DNA of 64,000 bases from assembly GCA_938041035.1 (NCBI GenBank), contig CALHYX010000014.1, positions 36,686 through 100,685 on the forward strand. Direction: 5' to 3'. Of this stretch, positions 46,561 through 55,156 are shown one piece after another; position 1 is the stretch's first letter, and the number at the start of each line of letters is the position of its first letter. Source of the stretch: an uncultured Acidimicrobiales bacterium. Lineage in GTDB: Bacteria > Actinomycetota > Acidimicrobiia > Acidimicrobiales > SHLQ01. The notes beneath the pieces are model-generated. The model searched no databases. It was not told the origin of the DNA and saw only the letters and a program-made list of their open reading frames with translations. The position numbers and the translations under genes are program-made.

Positions 46561-49500
46561 ATGGGATGGAACAACCCCCCGATGCCGTGGAGCGAGATCG
46601 AGCGCCGCCTGTCGGACCGACGCGCCGGCCCGTCCGAAGCGCCGCGCCCGGGGCGCGCATCGGCCGATCATCCCGGGGACGGCGGCGACAGTCCCGCGTG
46701 GTCTCGCAAGCGCGGCCCCTATGAGCCTCGGGCGATCACCCCTGAACGCGAGGCCAGCCGGTACGGCGAACTGCATTGTCACTCGAACTTCAGCTTCCTC
46801 GACGGGGCGTCGGACCCGGAGGAACTGGTGGAGGAGGCGGTACGCCTCGGCCTCGAAGCGCTGGCCCTCACCGACCACAACGGTTTCTACGGTGTGGTCC
46901 GATTCGCCGAGGCGGCCCGCGCCTATGGCCTGTCCACGGTTTTTGGCGCCGAGCTCACCCTCGGGGTGAACGAACTGGTGCTCGGCTCGCCCGACCCGCC
47001 CGGCGAACATCTCGTGGTGTTGGCCCGCAACCCGGCCGGGTACGCAATGTTGGCCCGAGCGATCTCTGAAGCACAGATGGCGGGGGAGAAGGGGGCGCCT
47101 CGCCTCGAGTTCTCCCGATTGGCCGAGCTGGGAACCGGACAGAACTGGGCGGTGCTCACCGGTTGTCGCAAGGGGGCGGTGCCCGCCGCCCTCATCGACG
47201 ATGGTCCGGCGGCCGCGAGGCGCCGGCTCGATCAGCTCACCGACGCCTTCGGGGCCGACAACGTGTTCATCGAACTCTGGGACCATGGTCAACCCCTCGA
47301 CTCGGCTCGCAACGATGCGATGGTCGAGCTGGCCATGGCGGCCGGGGTCGACCCGGTCGCCACCGGAAACGTGCACTATCACGCCCCCTCGCGCCGGCGA
47401 CTGGCCACGGCGGTGGCCGCGATCCGAGCGCGCCGGTCGCTCGACGAGGTCGAGGGCTGGTTGCCCGCCGGGGCCGGGTCCCATCTGCGGTCCGGCGACG
47501 AACAACACCGGCGCTTTGCCCGCTACCCCGGGGTGGTCGAGCGGGCCGCCGACCTGGCGGGGGAGTGCGCCTTCGACCTCCGCCTGGTCGCGCCCGACCT
47601 GCCCCCGTTCCCGTGCCCGTCCGGTCACGACGAGATGTCGTGGTTGCGCGAACTGGTCGAGCGGGGCGGAACCGATCGCTACGGGCCGCGCGGCTCTGAG
47701 CTGGTGCCCGGTGCCTTCGTGCAGCTCGACCGCGAACTCGACCTGATCGACTCGTTGGGGTTCCCGGGGTACTTCCTGGTGGTCTGGGACATCGTCGACT
47801 TCTGTCGTCGGGCCAACATCTACTGCCAGGGCCGGGGGTCGGCGGCCAACTCGGCGGTTTGTTACGCACTGGGTATCACTAACGCCGATGCGGTTTCGCT
47901 CGGGCTGTTGTTCGAACGTTTCTTGTCCCCGGAGCGCGATGGCCCACCCGACATCGATATCGATATCGAAAGCGACCGGCGCGAAGAGGTCATCCAGTAC
48001 GTGTACGGCCGGTACGGACGTGAACACACCGCCCAGGTCGCCAACGTCATCACCTACCGGTCGAAATCGGCCGTGCGCGATACCGCCAAGGCGCTCGGTT
48101 ACTCGGTGGGTCAACAGGACGCGTTCAGCAAGTCGATCGACCGATGGACGCCGCTGCACGAGCAGGCCGACGATGATGCGGAGGCGACGCCTCGACCCAT
48201 CCCCGATGAGGTGGTCGAGCTCGCCCGCGAGATCGAACATTCGCCCCGGCACCTCGGTATCCACTCCGGCGGCATGGTGATCTGTGACCGGCCGGTGCTC
48301 GAGGTGTGTCCCACCGAATGGGCCCGGATGGAGAACCGCAGCGTGCTCCAGTGGGACAAGGAGGACTGTGCCGCGGTCGGTCTGGTGAAGTTCGACCTGC
48401 TCGGCCTCGGGATGTTGAGCGTGTTGCACTACGCGGTCGACCTGTTGGCCGAGCACCTCGACATCGAGGTCGACCTGGCGTTGCTACCCCAGGAGGACGA
48501 GGTCTACGACATGTTGTGCGAGGCCGACTCCATCGGGGTGTTTCAGGTCGAAAGTCGGGCGCAGATGGCAACGCTGCCCCGGTTGCGGCCGCGCTGTTTC
48601 TATGACCTCGTGGTGGAGGTGGCCCTGATCCGTCCGGGCCCCATCCAGGGCGGTTCGGTGCATCCCTACATCCGTCGCCGCAACGGGCGGGAACCGGTTA
48701 CCTACCTGCACCCGTTGCTCGAGAACTCCCTGGCCAAGACGCTCGGCATCCCGCTCTTTCAGGAGCAGCTGATGCAGATGGCGATCGACGTCGCCGGCTT
48801 TACCCCGTCCGAGGCCGACCAGCTCCGTCAGGCCATGGGCTCCAAACGCAGTGTCGAACGGATGACACAACTGCGCGAGCGGTTGTACCGGGGGATGGCC
48901 GAGCGCGAGATCGTCGGCGAGGTCGCCGATCAGATCTGGGAGAAGCTGGTCGCGTTCGCCAACTACGGCTTTCCCGAAAGCCACTCGGTGAGCTTTGCCT
49001 ACCTCGTCTATGCCAGCTCGTGGATCAAGTATCACCACCCGGCCGCCTTTTGTGCGGCGCTCCTGAACGCGCAGCCCATGGGGTTCTACTCACCCCACAG
49101 CCTGGTCCAGGATGCCCGTCGCCACGGGGTGGAGGTGTACACCCCCGACCTCAACGCATCCGATGCCACCGCCACCCTCGTCGCTGGTCCGGACGGAGCG
49201 GCGAGCGCGGTGCGGCTCGGTCTGTCGTCGGTTCGCCACGTCGGCGACGAGCTGGCCGATGAGATCGCCGCCGGCCGCCCGTACTCCTCGATGGAAGATC
49301 TTCAACGGCGCCACAACCTGGCGCTCAACGTGCTCGAATCGATGGCGACCGCCGGGGTGTTCGGTTGCTTTGGTCTGGAACGGCGTGAGGCGTTGTGGGC
49401 GGCGGGAGCCGTGGTGCAGTCCCGACCGGATCGGTTGGCCGGGGTGGTCACGGGCGCCGATGCGCCCACCCTGCCCGGTATGTCCGAGCAGGAGATGGCG

Positions 49501-49893
49501 ATCTCTGATCTGTGGGCCACCGGTGTGGCCCCCGACGGTCACCCCACCCGATTCCTGCGCCCGCAGCTGGACGAAGCGGGGGTGGTGCCGGCGGCCGGGC
49601 TGCGTCAGATCCCCGACGGGACCCGGGTGCTGGTCGCCGGCGTGGTTACCCATCGGCAGCGACCGGCCACCGCATCGGGGATCACCTTCTTGAACCTGGA
49701 GGACGAAACCGGGTTGATCAACATCGTGTGTTCCAAAGGGTGTTGGAGCCGCCACCGGGAGGTGGCCGGCACGGCGACCGCCCTGGTGATCCGAGGGCGA
49801 TGCGAAAACGTCGAAGGGGTTATCAACATCGTGGCCGAGCGGCTCCAGCCCCTGCACCTGGCGGTACCGATGGCGAGCCGCGACTTCCGGTGA
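46561..49893 (+). CDS. dnaE2: Error-prone DNA polymerase DnaE2
   Basis: This 1110-residue C-family polymerase is the mutagenic translesion subunit that works with ImuA' and ImuB. It begins MGWNNPPMPWSEIERRLS, like mycobacterial DnaE2 (an in-frame ATG at 46546 is judged too early). An N-terminal PHP domain (YGELHCHSNFSFLDGASDPE) comes first. The palm has the catalytic acids in PDIDIDIESDRREE (D464, D466, D468). The C-terminal OB part is LVAGVVTHRQRPATASGITF. Length and order match DnaE2 rather than replicative DnaE1. Expression should be SOS-inducible through the box at 46521. Confidence 0.97.
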   Translation: MGWNNPPMPWSEIERRLSDRRAGPSEAPRPGRASADHPGDGGDSPAWSRKRGPYEPRAITPEREASRYGELHCHSNFSFLDGASDPEELVEEAVRLGLEALALTDHNGFYGVVRFAEAARAYGLSTVFGAELTLGVNELVLGSPDPPGEHLVVLARNPAGYAMLARAISEAQMAGEKGAPRLEFSRLAELGTGQNWAVLTGCRKGAVPAALIDDGPAAARRRLDQLTDAFGADNVFIELWDHGQPLDSARNDAMVELAMAAGVDPVATGNVHYHAPSRRRLATAVAAIRARRSLDEVEGWLPAGAGSHLRSGDEQHRRFARYPGVVERAADLAGECAFDLRLVAPDLPPFPCPSGHDEMSWLRELVERGGTDRYGPRGSELVPGAFVQLDRELDLIDSLGFPGYFLVVWDIVDFCRRANIYCQGRGSAANSAVCYALGITNADAVSLGLLFERFLSPERDGPPDIDIDIESDRREEVIQYVYGRYGREHTAQVANVITYRSKSAVRDTAKALGYSVGQQDAFSKSIDRWTPLHEQADDDAEATPRPIPDEVVELAREIEHSPRHLGIHSGGMVICDRPVLEVCPTEWARMENRSVLQWDKEDCAAVGLVKFDLLGLGMLSVLHYAVDLLAEHLDIEVDLALLPQEDEVYDMLCEADSIGVFQVESRAQMATLPRLRPRCFYDLVVEVALIRPGPIQGGSVHPYIRRRNGREPVTYLHPLLENSLAKTLGIPLFQEQLMQMAIDVAGFTPSEADQLRQAMGSKRSVERMTQLRERLYRGMAEREIVGEVADQIWEKLVAFANYGFPESHSVSFAYLVYASSWIKYHHPAAFCAALLNAQPMGFYSPHSLVQDARRHGVEVYTPDLNASDATATLVAGPDGAASAVRLGLSSVRHVGDELADEIAAGRPYSSMEDLQRRHNLALNVLESMATAGVFGCFGLERREALWAAGAVVQSRPDRLAGVVTGADAPTLPGMSEQEMAISDLWATGVAPDGHPTRFLRPQLDEAGVVPAAGLRQIPDGTRVLVAGVVTHRQRPATASGITFLNLEDETGLINIVCSKGCWSRHREVAGTATALVIRGRCENVEGVINIVAERLQPLHLAVPMASRDFR

Positions 49894-49899
49894 GGTTGC

Positions 49900-51012
49900 C
49901 TACTTCCGACTGATCGCAGACCGGGCCTGGGCCCGCAACACCTTCTTGAAGTCGAGTCGGGGTTCGCGATCTGATGACCACGGGGCAGAGGGGGCGATGA
50001 CCAACTCGGCCAACTGCACCAGCACCTCGTCGTAGTTCACCCGCCAGCCCCGAAAATCCCGCCAGGCCTGCTCTCGATCGGGTGTGACCGGTAGCCCGTT
50101 TTCGGCGAGTGTCTCGTAGACGGCCAGGAACTCCGCGCGGGTCACCGAGATGGGATCGCCGGGGCTGGGATCGGGGTCGAAGGAGATGCCGTGAAACGAA
50201 GCGATCCGCCGCAGCGACAAGAATCCGGTGCGCACCATCAACGCGGCCTCAGGGCTGGTTTCGGCTCTGATGGTCGACAGATAGATGGCGGCCTGGTCGA
50301 GGGCCAGGCCGGCCGCGGTCACCCAGGAATGGTCGGGGCTGGGGGAGCGGAAGAACACGAGGGCGCTGAAGGAGGTGTGGGTCTCCTCGACTTCGACGAA
50401 CCAGTTCTCCCACTCGATCCAAAGCTCCTGGAGACGGTTGAAGGCACCGACGGTCCACCAGCGGACGAACATGGTGGCGTGATCGGGTTTGCCGCTTTGG
50501 TCGTTGACCCGGGTGAAGAGTTTGAGGACCGCCTTCTCCCGGGTCGAGAAGGCGCTGTACATCGTCGGTAGGAAGCTGATGAGCAGCGCGACGAGACCCA
50601 GGCCGATGAGCGCTTCGAACACCACCAGAACGAGCGAAGCCAGGTCGTCCGCGTCGCGTATACCGAGCGTCGTCAGCGACGATCCGCTCAACAAGAACGC
50701 GGCGCGCAGCGAACGGTCGGCATCGAGACCCCAGAAGGCAAGGGTGAATCCGCCGATGATGCCGACGCTCCACACCACCGGAAGGGTCATGAGCGAGAAC
50801 GGGGCGAATCGGGCCAGCACCCGATCCTTGGCCACCCACGACGAGCGCCGGTTGGCGACGCCGACGAACATGAATCGCAGCACGCGAAACACCGCCAGGT
50901 TCAGCAACAACTGTTCGCCCCGAGGTACGACGACCGTCCGGATCGCGGCTCCGATGACGACGGCGACGGTCGACAGGCCCGTGACCACGGCGAGCACGCG
51001 AAGAACGATCAC
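49900..51012 (-). CDS. Potassium-channel-like membrane protein
   Basis: This 370-residue protein has N-terminal helices (LAVVTGLSTVAVVIGAAIRT, PFSLMTLPVVWSVGIIGGFT), then a pore-like segment AAFLLSGSSLTTLGIRDADD followed by an inner helix (LVVFEALIGLGLVALLISFL). The TTLG core resembles a K+ channel filter but is not the canonical TVGYG. The C-terminal ~190 residues are soluble and helical (FKKVLRAQARSAISRK at the end). An ion channel or regulator is inferred. It is convergent with dnaE2. Confidence 0.7.
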   Translation of the reverse strand: MIVLRVLAVVTGLSTVAVVIGAAIRTVVVPRGEQLLLNLAVFRVLRFMFVGVANRRSSWVAKDRVLARFAPFSLMTLPVVWSVGIIGGFTLAFWGLDADRSLRAAFLLSGSSLTTLGIRDADDLASLVLVVFEALIGLGLVALLISFLPTMYSAFSTREKAVLKLFTRVNDQSGKPDHATMFVRWWTVGAFNRLQELWIEWENWFVEVEETHTSFSALVFFRSPSPDHSWVTAAGLALDQAAIYLSTIRAETSPEAALMVRTGFLSLRRIASFHGISFDPDPSPGDPISVTRAEFLAVYETLAENGLPVTPDREQAWRDFRGWRVNYDEVLVQLAELVIAPSAPWSSDREPRLDFKKVLRAQARSAISRK

Positions 51013-51084
51013 GAGCGGATCGTAGCGGGGTCCTTGGACCGGGGTGATCTACCGGCCTGGTGGCCGGCGTCGACGGCGAGGGAG

Positions 51085-51654
51085 CTACGCCGCGAGATCG
51101 ATGACGGGGGCGCCGGCCACGCGGACGACCTCGTCGATCTGGAGGTACTCGCGTTTGGTGAAGTTGCCGACCCGGGCCACGAGATTGCTCGGCACCGACT
51201 CGACCCGCTGGTTGTAGTCGCGGACGTTGCCGTTGAACAGCCGCCGCGCGGCCTGAATGCGGTCTTCGGTGGTCACTAGCTGTTGCTGGAGGTCGAGGAA
51301 CTGGATGTCGGCGCGGAGGTCCGGATACGCCTCCGATACGGCCAGAAGCTGACGAAGCCCGTTCACCAGCACGTTCTCGGGCTCGGTCTTGGCGTCGGGG
51401 TCGTGAATGTCCATCGTGCCGGAGCGAGCGGCGATGACGTTCTCGAGTGTCGCCCGCTCGTGACCGGCGTAACCCTTGACGGTGGCGACCAGGTTGGGGA
51501 TGAGGTCATAGCGCCGTTGCAGTTCGGTTTCGACGTTCGACCAGGAGTTGTCCATGAAGTGCAGTTGGCGCACAAACCGGTTGTAGGACGCGATCGTTAC
51601 CGACACGAGCAGGGTGAGAAAGGCCCCAACAGCAAGGATCGGAACAAGCGTCAT
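51085..51654 (-). CDS. LemA family protein
   Basis: This 189-residue protein has one N-terminal membrane helix (ILAVGAFLTLLVSVTIASYN) and the LemA helical domain: NRFVRQLHFMDNSWSNVETE, LQRRYDLIPNLVATVKGYA, HERATLENVIAARS and YPDLRADIQFLDLQQQL with ARRLFNGNVRDYNQRVE. LemA proteins are membrane-anchored with the domain outside or inside depending on organism; function is not known. It is divergent from the sigma factor gene. Confidence 0.93.
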   Translation of the reverse strand: MTLVPILAVGAFLTLLVSVTIASYNRFVRQLHFMDNSWSNVETELQRRYDLIPNLVATVKGYAGHERATLENVIAARSGTMDIHDPDAKTEPENVLVNGLRQLLAVSEAYPDLRADIQFLDLQQQLVTTEDRIQAARRLFNGNVRDYNQRVESVPSNLVARVGNFTKREYLQIDEVVRVAGAPVIDLAA

Positions 51655-51781
51655 TACGGTTCATATCGACGTCGGTGATTCAGCGCTTGAGCGGAATCGA
51701 CCCGGAACCTGTGGGGATCTGTCCCCCCAACCGGGGGTACCGTGCGTGTTACATGTCGTGGCCATCGCACACCTGTCGGCT

Positions 51782-52327
51782 ATGACCGATCCGGTACCTC
51801 TCTTGCGATCGGTTGACGCGCCCGCAGTCGTCGAGTCCTTCGACGCCTATTACCAGCGCGACTACCGGCGGCTACTGGGCTTCGCCTACGTGCTGACCGG
51901 CGATCAGTGGCAGGCCGAAGACCTCGTGCAGGACGCCATGGCCGAGGCGGCCAAACGCTGGGACACCATCGGGGCCTATGACGATCCCGCCGGGTGGGTA
52001 CGGCGAGTGCTGGTGAATCGCCGCACCTCCAAGCTGCGTCGTTTCCGCACCGAAACAAAGGGGCTGGCCCGGTTGCGATCGGTCCGGCAGAGCGATGTTG
52101 CGCCAACGGAGCGCACCCTCGAGGTCTGGGAGTCGGTCCGCAAGCTGCCCAAACGCCAGGCCGAGGTCATCGCGTTGTACTACTGGGAAGATCGTTCCCT
52201 GCAGCAGATTGCGGACATCCTCGACTGCGGAACCGAGACGGTCAAGACCCACCTCAAGCGGGGACGTAAAGCGTTGGCGGCGGATCTTTCCCACTTTCAG
52301 GGAACGGAGGATGACCATGAGTCCTGA
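51782..52327 (+). CDS. SigE-family (ECF41/SigE70-like) RNA polymerase sigma factor
   Basis: This 181-residue ECF sigma factor has region 2 (YQRDYRRLLGFAYVLTGDQW, AEDLVQDAMAEAAKRWDTIG) and region 4 (LPKRQAEVIALYYWEDRSLQ, then QIADILDCGTETVKTHLKRG). It resembles the actinobacterial SigE70 group, which often pairs with a membrane protein rather than a zinc anti-sigma factor. It overlaps the downstream gene by 11 bp. The ATG at 51782 is the first well-placed start before the conserved region. Confidence 0.92.
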   Translation: MTDPVPLLRSVDAPAVVESFDAYYQRDYRRLLGFAYVLTGDQWQAEDLVQDAMAEAAKRWDTIGAYDDPAGWVRRVLVNRRTSKLRRFRTETKGLARLRSVRQSDVAPTERTLEVWESVRKLPKRQAEVIALYYWEDRSLQQIADILDCGTETVKTHLKRGRKALAADLSHFQGTEDDHES

Positions 52328-53807
52328 CGACCCAAACCGGATCGACGACCTCGATGGCGAGGAGGGCCTCGTCGATGTCGAGTTGCGCGCTTCGGTGCGA
52401 GAGCTGCAGAACCATTTCGATGCCGTTCCCGTGCCGCCGCTGGCGCGCCCGGCGTCCCGGAAGTCGTTGACCGCTCCGATCCTGACGGCGGCGGCCCTCG
52501 TATGTGCTGTCGTCGCCGGTGCGCTGTTGTTGCGTGACGGTTCCAGCGGTGTGGTCGAGATTCCGGAAAGCCCGGTCGCCACCGAACCCGAGACGGCCTC
52601 GCCGGAACCGACCGACGGGGTGCCCTCGACCGATCCCGAGAACGAGGTTCCGGTGACCACGGGCGAGGTCATCTACGTCGACGTTGCGCCGCCCGCGGCC
52701 GGGGTTGTGGGCGCCGCTCCGGTGGAACGAGCCCCGGTCGGACCGCCGGCCACGGGCGCCACCGTCATCGACCCGGCCTTTGGCACCGAGATCACGCGCA
52801 TCACCGCGTCGGGCCCCGACCAGTACCAACAGCCGCTCGCTGCCGCCGTGAGTTCCTGGAACATCGACGCGACCCGCGTGCTGCTCTACCGCCAGGGCGG
52901 CGAGTTCGTGCTGTACGACGCCGCCGGGTGGGAACCGCTCCGATCGCTCGACATCGACCCGCCCGACATCGAGCAGGTGTACTGGAGTCGCTCCGACCCG
53001 AGCCTGCTGTACTACGTCGAGGGCGCCGACCTCATCGAACACGACGTCGAAGGGAACTCGGGTCGCGTGCGCCACACCTTCGCCGGCTGCGACTCGGTGT
53101 CGACGGGGGACCTCGCCATTGGCATCTCCCTGCAGAACCCCACGCTCGGACTGACGTGTGAGGGGCCCGAGCCCGCCATCATGGCGTACCGGTTCGCCAC
53201 CGATGAGGTGGTCCGGGTCGCGAACGATGGCGGCCACGCGCCGACGCCGACCGCCTCGGGCACTCGGTTCGTCCTCACCCGCGACGACGGTTCGGCCGAG
53301 GTGCTCGACGCCGAGCTGAACCCCACCGGCGTTTCCCTCGATCTCCGCAACGAACTCTTCGCCATGGCCGTCGCCCCCGATGGCTCCGACGTGCTCGTCG
53401 CCACCATGTTCGAGGGTGAGGTCGTGGGCACGGTGGTGACGTTCAACCTCGACACCGGCCAACCCAGGGCGGTCATCGGCCCGAACACCGGTTTCCCCTT
53501 CCCACCCACCCAGACCGCGCTGTCGGTCGGCGCGACGGGAGCGCCGGGGCGGATCGCGGTGTCCATCGTGGGCGAAAGCGACGTTTCCGGCGTCCTCGGC
53601 GGCGAGGTGCTCATCGTCGATCTGGGCGACGACCCCACCGTCGTGCGGCTGGCCCATCACCGCTCGACCGCCGCCGACGGGGCGGAGAACGCCTTCTTTG
53701 TGCGGCCCTACGTCTCGATCAGCCCCGATGGCGATCAACTGCTGTTCTCGAGCGACTGGGAGAACGGCACCAGCAGCGACACGTTCGTGATCGATCTGGC
53801 GCCCTGA
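52317..53807 (+). CDS. Membrane-anchored protein with beta-propeller-like extracellular domain (putative sigma regulator)
   Basis: This 496-residue protein has a ~50-residue cytoplasmic N-terminus, a single TM helix (LTAPILTAAALVCAVVAGAL, ~53-72), a Pro/Glu/Thr-rich spacer (~75-130) and a ~360-residue extracellular part. That part has repeated strand motifs such as ATRVLLYRQGGEFVLYD, SRSDPSLLYYVEGADLIEHD and SISPDGDQLLFSSDW, typical of TolB/WD-like beta propellers. Position and coupling to the sigma gene suggest an anti-sigma or sensor role; the N-terminus lacks a zinc-finger motif. The start 52317 has GGAGG seven bases upstream. Confidence 0.82.
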   Translation: MSPDDPNRIDDLDGEEGLVDVELRASVRELQNHFDAVPVPPLARPASRKSLTAPILTAAALVCAVVAGALLLRDGSSGVVEIPESPVATEPETASPEPTDGVPSTDPENEVPVTTGEVIYVDVAPPAAGVVGAAPVERAPVGPPATGATVIDPAFGTEITRITASGPDQYQQPLAAAVSSWNIDATRVLLYRQGGEFVLYDAAGWEPLRSLDIDPPDIEQVYWSRSDPSLLYYVEGADLIEHDVEGNSGRVRHTFAGCDSVSTGDLAIGISLQNPTLGLTCEGPEPAIMAYRFATDEVVRVANDGGHAPTPTASGTRFVLTRDDGSAEVLDAELNPTGVSLDLRNELFAMAVAPDGSDVLVATMFEGEVVGTVVTFNLDTGQPRAVIGPNTGFPFPPTQTALSVGATGAPGRIAVSIVGESDVSGVLGGEVLIVDLGDDPTVVRLAHHRSTAADGAENAFFVRPYVSISPDGDQLLFSSDWENGTSSDTFVIDLAP

Positions 53808-53859
53808 GCAGCGGCGGCCGGTCCGAGGAACCCCGCTGATCTGGCGCCAGACTTGAGCC

Positions 53860-55095
53860 ATGGCTGCTCGCAACCGACGCGGTAGGCCGCGCCGGCGGCC
53901 GTTCCTGGGCGCCGATACCGATGCGGCCCGGCAGAGCCTCGTCGCGTTGTTGTTGTCGGCGCTCACCGCGGTCGTCGCGGGCGTCATACTCGCGGCGATC
54001 ACCGGGACCCTCGAAGAACTCCCGGGCCTGTTGTTGCTCATCCCGGCTGCGATCGCGCTGCGGGGCAACATCTTCGGGGCGCTCGGCAGCCGACTGGGGA
54101 CCTCCATCCACGCCGGCACGTTCTCGCTGACCCGGCGCCTCGATACCACCGTGGGGCAAAACATCGTGGCCGCCGCCGGACTCAGTCTGGTGATGTCGGT
54201 GGTCATCGCCGTGTTGGCGAAGGGGGTGGCGATCGCGTTTGCCATCACCCCGGCGATGTCTCTGGCCGATTTTGTCATCGTGTCGGGCGTCGGCGGCATC
54301 GTCGCGTCGGCTGCGGTCGGGGTGATCACCCTTGCGTTGGCCGCCGGTTCGGTGCGGTGGGGGTGGGATCTCGACAACGTTACGGCTCCGCTGGTGACCG
54401 CTGCCGGCGACGTGGTGACCATCCCCGCCCTGCTGGTGGGCACCTGGCTCACCCGCCGCGGTGACCTCAGCGTGGTCGTGGCGACGATGTTGGCCGTCGC
54501 GGCGATCGCCGCCGCCGCCGGGCTGGCCCGAACCGCTCTTCCCCTCGTGCGGCGCATCGTCCAGGAGTCGGTGCCGGTACTCGCCGCTGCCGGGCTGTTG
54601 GATCTCATCGCCGGGATCACCGTGCAAAAGCGCCAGGACGAGTTCTTGTCGTTCGAAGCGCTCCTCATCTTGTTGCCCGGCTACCTCGGCGCCGCGGGCG
54701 CGTTGGGTGGCATCTTGTCGAGTCGGCTGGCCACCGGTTTTCACCTCGGGCTTCGAGCGCCCAGCCCGCTACCCGGGCGCGATGCGCGCCGCGACCTGTT
54801 CTCGGTCTTTGTGCTCGCGCTGCCGGTGTTCGCGGTGCTCGCTCTCGCCGCCGATCTCGCCGCCAACCTCGGTGGATTCTCGACTCCGGGGCTCGGCCGC
54901 ATGCTGGGTGTGGCTCTGCTGGCGGGTGCGCTCGCCACCATCTTCGTCGTGCTCGTCGCCTACTACGGCACGATCGCCGCCGTCCGGCTGGGGCTTGACC
55001 CCGACACCTACGGCATTCCCCTGGTGACCGCATCGCTCGACTTCGTCGGAGCGTTCACCCTGATCTTCGCCATTGTGATCTGGGGGCTGACGTGA
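53860..55095 (+). CDS. SLC41/MgtE-like divalent cation transporter
   Basis: This 411-residue protein has about ten helices arranged as two related halves, each with the MgtE-type motif pattern (LLLLIPAAIALRGNIFGALG in the first, LLILLPGYLGAAGALGGILS in the second). The soluble MgtE N and CBS domains are absent, as in SLC41-type transporters. It should move Mg2+ or a similar cation. The next gene, a double PhoU/TrkA-C protein, is separated by 61 bp and is the probable regulatory partner. Confidence 0.85.
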   Translation: MAARNRRGRPRRRPFLGADTDAARQSLVALLLSALTAVVAGVILAAITGTLEELPGLLLLIPAAIALRGNIFGALGSRLGTSIHAGTFSLTRRLDTTVGQNIVAAAGLSLVMSVVIAVLAKGVAIAFAITPAMSLADFVIVSGVGGIVASAAVGVITLALAAGSVRWGWDLDNVTAPLVTAAGDVVTIPALLVGTWLTRRGDLSVVVATMLAVAAIAAAAGLARTALPLVRRIVQESVPVLAAAGLLDLIAGITVQKRQDEFLSFEALLILLPGYLGAAGALGGILSSRLATGFHLGLRAPSPLPGRDARRDLFSVFVLALPVFAVLALAADLAANLGGFSTPGLGRMLGVALLAGALATIFVVLVAYYGTIAAVRLGLDPDTYGIPLVTASLDFVGAFTLIFAIVIWGLT

Positions 55096-55156
55096 GCACA
55101 CCGAAACCGGCAAGCGGCTACCGATCCACCCCACCTATGGTGCAAAGCGAGAACTG

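Noticed and set aside
51704..51723. ECF-type promoter (GGAACC ... GTC) before the SigE-type gene
   Set aside because: The distance between the two elements is about 11 bases, well below the 16-17 typical of ECF promoters.
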